Shown: one piece after another, positions 6,191 to 9,157 of the stretch | Numbering within the stretch: position 1 is the first letter of the stretch | Layout: every line of letters starts with the position of its first letter | Assembly (NCBI GenBank): GCA_900770645.1 | Contig: CAAGKY010000232.1 | Coordinates: 1 to 9,157 of the forward strand | Length of the DNA stretch: 9,157 nucleotides | Source of the DNA: Bacilli bacterium | GTDB lineage: Bacteria > Bacillota_I > Bacilli_A > ML615J-28 > CAG-313 | Reading direction: 5' to 3' | Made by a program: the position numbers and the translations under genes | Notes under the pieces: generated by a model | Seen by the model: only the letters and a program-made list of their open reading frames with translations | Told to the model about the DNA's origin: nothing | The model's database searches: none

Positions 6191-6219
6191 ATTTTATCAC
6201 AAGTATATTTTTTTTTCAA
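6191..6219 (-). promoter_or_regulatory. Promoter of the oxaloacetate decarboxylase operon
   Basis: On the minus strand TTGAAA (6214-6219) is followed by a 17-base spacer and TAAAAT (6191-6196), with a TGn extension right before the -10. This is a near-consensus sigma-A type promoter. Expected transcription start is near 6184, giving a leader of about 150 bases before oadA. A run of nine A (6208-6216) covers the end of the -35 hexamer and part of the spacer. Confidence 0.75.
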
Positions 6220-6231
6220 GAATATTGTATA

Positions 6232-6927
6232 CTATTTTTTTAACATTAAAATTTCGTCTTTTGTTAACTTACGATAATCTCCTACTTCTAAATTTTTATC
6301 TAAAAGCAAATCCCCTATTTTTACTCTTTTTAAATATTCAACTTTCATTCCACACGCAGCACACATTCTTTTTACTTGATGAAACTTGCCTTCTTGAATA
6401 TTAATATAACATTTATTATCATCTATTTTTTCAATACTAGCTGGCAAACATTTTTCTCCATCATCCAAAACTATTCCCTTAATAAAACAATCTTCGACAT
6501 TATCTAGGTATTTACCACTAAATTCAACATAATATCTCTTTACTATATCATGCTTAGGGCTAGTTAAGTGATGAATAAAGTTTCCATCATCAGTTATTAA
6601 CAACAACCCTTCTGTATCTTTATCAAGTCTACCTACAAGACGGAGTTCTCTGTTTTTAAATTCTTTAATATCTTCAAATACTGTTTTTTGAAAGTTATCG
6701 TTTGTTGCGCAAACAAGACCACTTCTTTTATTCATCATTAGATATATGTATTCTTCATATATTAATAATTCATCATCTAATAATATTTCATCATTTTGTT
6801 CTTTAATAACTGTTTTTTCTTTTGTTATTATTATCCCATTTACTTTTATATGCTTGTCTTTAATTAGTTTAAGACAAACATTTTTTGGTTTATCAGTTGT
6901 TATTTCTAAGTATTTTAATAACTTCAT
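6232..6927 (-). CDS. RsuA/RluB-family rRNA pseudouridine synthase
   Basis: This enzyme converts a uridine of ribosomal RNA to pseudouridine; the nearest functional model is RsuA, which acts on 16S rRNA position 516. Its 231 residues match the E. coli RsuA length. It contains an N-terminal S4 RNA-binding domain (about 1-50), the catalytic motif GRLDKDTEGLLLITDDG at 99-115 with D102 as the nucleophile, KRYYVEFSG at 130-138, and EGKFHQVKRM at 179-188. Ribosome-binding site GAGGTAA lies eight bases before ATG 6927. It is the only gene between the chitinase terminator and the oad promoter, so it is probably monocistronic, although no separate terminator precedes the oad promoter. The choice between the RsuA (16S) and RluB (23S) branches is not certain; the length favours RsuA. 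Confidence 0.9.
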   Translation of the reverse strand: MKLLKYLEITTDKPKNVCLKLIKDKHIKVNGIIITKEKTVIKEQNDEILLDDELLIYEEYIYLMMNKRSGLVCATNDNFQKTVFEDIKEFKNRELRLVGRLDKDTEGLLLITDDGNFIHHLTSPKHDIVKRYYVEFSGKYLDNVEDCFIKGIVLDDGEKCLPASIEKIDDNKCYINIQEGKFHQVKRMCAACGMKVEYLKRVKIGDLLLDKNLEVGDYRKLTKDEILMLKK

Positions 6928-6945
6928 ATTTATTACCTCATATAT

Positions 6946-6954
6946 ATTATATCA
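6946..6954 (-). promoter_or_regulatory. Extended -10 promoter of the pseudouridine synthase gene
   Basis: The minus strand reads TGATATAAT: a perfect TATAAT hexamer (6946-6951) with a TGn extension. The -35 region is only a T-rich stretch that coincides with the U-tract of the preceding terminator. Transcription would start near 6939, giving a leader of about 12 bases ahead of ATG 6927. Confidence 0.6.
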
Positions 6955-6970
6955 CTTTTAATGTTTTTAG

Positions 6971-7004
6971 AAAAGAAAAACAATGTTGGTTTTAACCAAC
7001 ATTG
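6971..7004 (-). terminator. Intrinsic terminator overlapping the stop of the chitinase gene
   Basis: An 11-bp perfect stem pairs 6981-6991 with 6994-7004 and is followed on the minus strand by TTTTTCTTTT. The TAA stop (6992-6994) of the GH18 gene sits in the loop, and its last codons (Asn-Val-Gly) make the 5' arm. Termination would therefore occur within about 20 bases of the stop. Confidence 0.88.
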
Positions 7005-9157
7005 CTTTCATCTTCTATTTTACCTAAAGCAGTTCCGATTGCTGTTACTAAACTTCTTGTTAAATCTTCACCATAATCCCAGAACATAATACCCGCTAAA
7101 TCATTATCACGTAAGTACTTACATTTATATATTAATGATGTTTCATTATCATAAGATATAAATGTCTTAGTAGCTGAATCATATAAGTATGGTGCGTGTG
7201 ATACACTATCCCAATATGTTCTAACTGTTGATTTACCAATATATGATTGTTTAATTGAAGTAAATGTTTCGTTTTCTCCACTAGATACAACATTTGTTGC
7301 ACCCATAGGAACACCAGGATTACTACTTAGCTTCCATACACGACCATAGAAGGCTGCCCCAATTACTATTTTAGATTTAGGGAATCCTGCTTTAACAAAT
7401 GATTTAACTGAGCTATCAACACTTCCATAAGGTGTGTTATTAGAACTATATAATGCAGTATGGTGACAAGTTCTGCTACTATTATGTAAATCATATGACA
7501 TAATGTGCATATAATCTAAGACTTCATCTAACATCTTCATATCATATCTTGAACTTGGATTATCTCCACCAGGAATTGCAGCTGTTAATAAATATCCAGG
7601 ACCAAGATCATCTAATGCTTTTCTTAATTCCCTCATAAATAAACCATAATTTCCTCGGTCTTCAGCAGGACTAATACCTGTTGCTGGGAATGATCCAGGA
7701 TATTCCCAGTCAATATCTACACCATCAAAATGATTATTAACAATGATCTTAATAATTGAATCAATTAGTTTCTTTCTTCCTTCTGGAGTTGATGCAGCTT
7801 TACTGAAGTTACCACACTTAGTTGGATCATCATCTCCGCTACCATAAGCACCGATACTATATAGTACTCTAATACCTTGTTTTCTTGCTTCTATTACTAC
7901 TGATGTTTTTGTTAATTCACTCATTATAACAATACCATCATTTGATACTCTAGCAAAACAATAATTAATAACATCTATTGTTTGTTCAGATACACCATTC
8001 ATACCATCGTAACTACCCATATTACTATATAAATAAGCAAATACAGGTGTTGTTTTTGATAAATCACGCATAACTACACTATCAACAATAACATCTACTT
8101 TATGAACAAAACTTGATTTTCCACATGATATTGTTGCAGTTAAAGTAATTACAGTATCTTCTCTCAATGGATTAACGATTCCTTGTGGAGATATAACTGT
8201 TTTATCACTACTTAACCAAGAAATAGTAATATCTCCAAGTGAAGTATTAAGACTCTTAGGTAAATCTAAATTATCTTTTGTTCTATTAGGAACTAAATCT
8301 TGTAATATATCTGATAGAATTGTCCACTTAGCACATAATGTAATATCTTTTGTGATTGGAGTATCAAAATCAAAAATTTTATTTCCTAAATACCAAGAAA
8401 ATTCAAAATATGCTTCAGCTTCTAATTTTTCTTTTTCTACTGTTTCACCATATTTAACTTCTTTAGTAGTAACCACATTACCTTCTGAATCTAAGAATGT
8501 AACATTAAAGTTTTCATTTTGATTAACGAAATATGCATAATATTTTTTATCACCATATTCACTACTTGTAATTTTTTCTACTTTTAATCCACTAAAATCT
8601 TCTTTTTCATACCAACCTAAGAATAAACATCCTTCTTTAGTTGGTGTACCCAATGATGTTTCTTTTCCAACAGTATATGAATTTTTAGTACTTAACAATT
8701 TACCACCATTTAATTCATAACTAATACTATAAGTAGTATCATAATTGCTGGCTAAATCCCATTTAGCAGTAAGCTCTACATCACTTGTAATTGGTGTAGT
8801 TGAATCGTATAATGTTTTACCATCGTACCAACCTAAGAATACATAATCTTTTTTAGTTGGATTTAGTAATACAGCATATCCATTATGTTCAATTGTTTGT
8901 GTTAAATATTTACTATCAAGAGTACCACCATCTAGGTCCAATGTAACAGTATGATCAACTTTTTTCCACTTCGCAACCAATGTTATATCACGAGGTTCCA
9001 TTGTAGTTCTTGTGTATAACTCATCATCTTCATACCAACCTAAAAACTCATATCCACCTCTTTCAATAACTGGTAAAGTAATTTGTTCATCAGTTAAAGC
9101 ATTGATCTTTTTAACTTTTATACCACAATTAGTGATAAATTCAATATTATAATCTAA
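6992..9157 (-). CDS. GH18 chitinase-like protein with B-repeats and an Ig-like module (N-terminus off the right edge)
   Basis: The frame stays open to the right edge, so the visible 721 residues are the C-terminal part; the ATG at 9001 lies inside a repeat and is not the true start. The order is four InlB-type B-repeats (to about 8318), one bacterial Ig-like module (about 8311-8078; W-L-S-S-D and LTATI signatures), then a GH18 TIM barrel (about 8068-7022). The catalytic motif DGVDIDWE is complete, with the acid Glu encoded at 7703-7705. SIGAYG, the MSYD motif, FYGR and the closing MFWDYGED are also present. GH18 enzymes cleave beta-1,4-linked N-acetylglucosamine in chitin or related glycans. 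No LPxTG anchor or carbohydrate-binding module is visible. The protein is presumably secreted, but the signal peptide would be outside the window. An endo-beta-N-acetylglucosaminidase role is a less likely alternative. Confidence 0.92.
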   Translation of the reverse strand, partial: LDYNIEFITNCGIKVKKINALTDEQITLPVIERGGYEFLGWYEDDELYTRTTMEPRDITLVAKWKKVDHTVTLDLDGGTLDSKYLTQTIEHNGYAVLLNPTKKDYVFLGWYDGKTLYDSTTPITSDVELTAKWDLASNYDTTYSISYELNGGKLLSTKNSYTVGKETSLGTPTKEGCLFLGWYEKEDFSGLKVEKITSSEYGDKKYYAYFVNQNENFNVTFLDSEGNVVTTKEVKYGETVEKEKLEAEAYFEFSWYLGNKIFDFDTPITKDITLCAKWTILSDILQDLVPNRTKDNLDLPKSLNTSLGDITISWLSSDKTVISPQGIVNPLREDTVITLTATISCGKSSFVHKVDVIVDSVVMRDLSKTTPVFAYLYSNMGSYDGMNGVSEQTIDVINYCFARVSNDGIVIMSELTKTSVVIEARKQGIRVLYSIGAYGSGDDDPTKCGNFSKAASTPEGRKKLIDSIIKIIVNNHFDGVDIDWEYPGSFPATGISPAEDRGNYGLFMRELRKALDDLGPGYLLTAAIPGGDNPSSRYDMKMLDEVLDYMHIMSYDLHNSSRTCHHTALYSSNNTPYGSVDSSVKSFVKAGFPKSKIVIGAAFYGRVWKLSSNPGVPMGATNVVSSGENETFTSIKQSYIGKSTVRTYWDSVSHAPYLYDSATKTFISYDNETSLIYKCKYLRDNDLAGIMFWDYGEDLTRSLVTAIGTALGKIEDESNVG
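8318..9157 (-). repeat. Four InlB/Listeria-Bacteroides-type B-repeats in the GH18 protein
   Basis: Units lie at about 9157-8966 (cut by the edge), 8950-8753, 8731-8519 and 8509-8318. Each has an F-L-G-W-Y core (first codons at 9046, 8839, 8623 and, diverged to EFSWY, 8404), so the period is 69-73 residues. Three units end in A-K-W; the third ends in YAYF instead. The beta-grasp repeats form rod-like surface stalks or adhesive regions in other Gram-positive proteins. Further units probably lie beyond the right edge. Confidence 0.85.

Noticed and set aside
6090..6404. Plus-strand 104-codon open frame
   Set aside because: It runs antisense through the oadA leader and the 3' end of the pseudouridine synthase gene. 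It is low-complexity Phe/Leu/Tyr, as expected from AT-rich non-coding frames.
6746..6961. Plus-strand 71-codon open frame
   Set aside because: It is antisense to the S4-domain part of the pseudouridine synthase gene and runs through that gene's promoter; no translation signal was seen.
7132..7314. Second minus-strand frame inside the GH18 gene
   Set aside because: It overlaps the catalytic domain in another frame and has no independent support.
8318..9157. Tandem DNA repeat or CRISPR-like array
   Set aside because: The periodicity of 69-73 codons is a protein repeat (B-repeat) with diverged DNA. There are no identical short repeats with unique spacers.

Overview
This AT-rich window (roughly 30% G+C by eye) comes from a low-GC Gram-positive-type bacterium. 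Strong Shine-Dalgarno sites (AGGAGG, GAGGTG), tightly packed operons and protein families typical of Bacillota fit an Erysipelotrichales-, RF39- or Mollicutes-like anaerobe, but no marker here fixes the genus. Tryptophan is read from TGG and no reading frame needs TGA, so the standard bacterial code works. All nine visible stop codons are TAA (6) or TAG (3). Every gene lies on the minus strand, so transcription runs from the high coordinates to the low ones.

Right part (6992-9157): the C-terminal 721 residues of a large secreted-type GH18 chitinase-like enzyme. It has four InlB/Listeria-Bacteroides-type B-repeats, one Ig-like module and an intact catalytic domain; its N-terminus lies beyond the right edge. 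A terminator hairpin overlaps its stop codon. Next is an RsuA/RluB-type pseudouridine synthase (6232-6927) with its own extended -10 promoter.

Centre (2757-6219): a complete sodium-pumping oxaloacetate decarboxylase operon in the order oadA (carboxyltransferase), oadG (small membrane subunit), a free-standing biotin carrier protein, and oadB (Na+-translocating membrane subunit). Spacing is tight, with a TAATG overlap between oadA and oadG. Upstream is a near-consensus promoter and a leader of about 150 nt. The leader holds an intrinsic-terminator-like hairpin and a 16-codon ORF that ends inside it, which looks like an attenuation control region. Downstream, the 3' UTR has a long imperfect inverted repeat whose loop carries an anti-Shine-Dalgarno sequence, followed by a strong terminator.

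Left part (1-2620): a four-gene unit with gaps of 10, 6 and 1 nt. It contains a monofunctional biotin-protein ligase (birA), a TtcA-family tRNA thiolase, a TcdA-type tRNA t6A dehydratase, and the N-terminal 119 residues of an uncharacterised protein. BirA would supply the biotin attachment that the adjacent decarboxylase needs. TtcA and TcdA homologues both modify the tRNA anticodon loop. I see no tRNA, rRNA, CRISPR array, insertion sequence or phage gene, and no gene-free stretch longer than about 200 bases.
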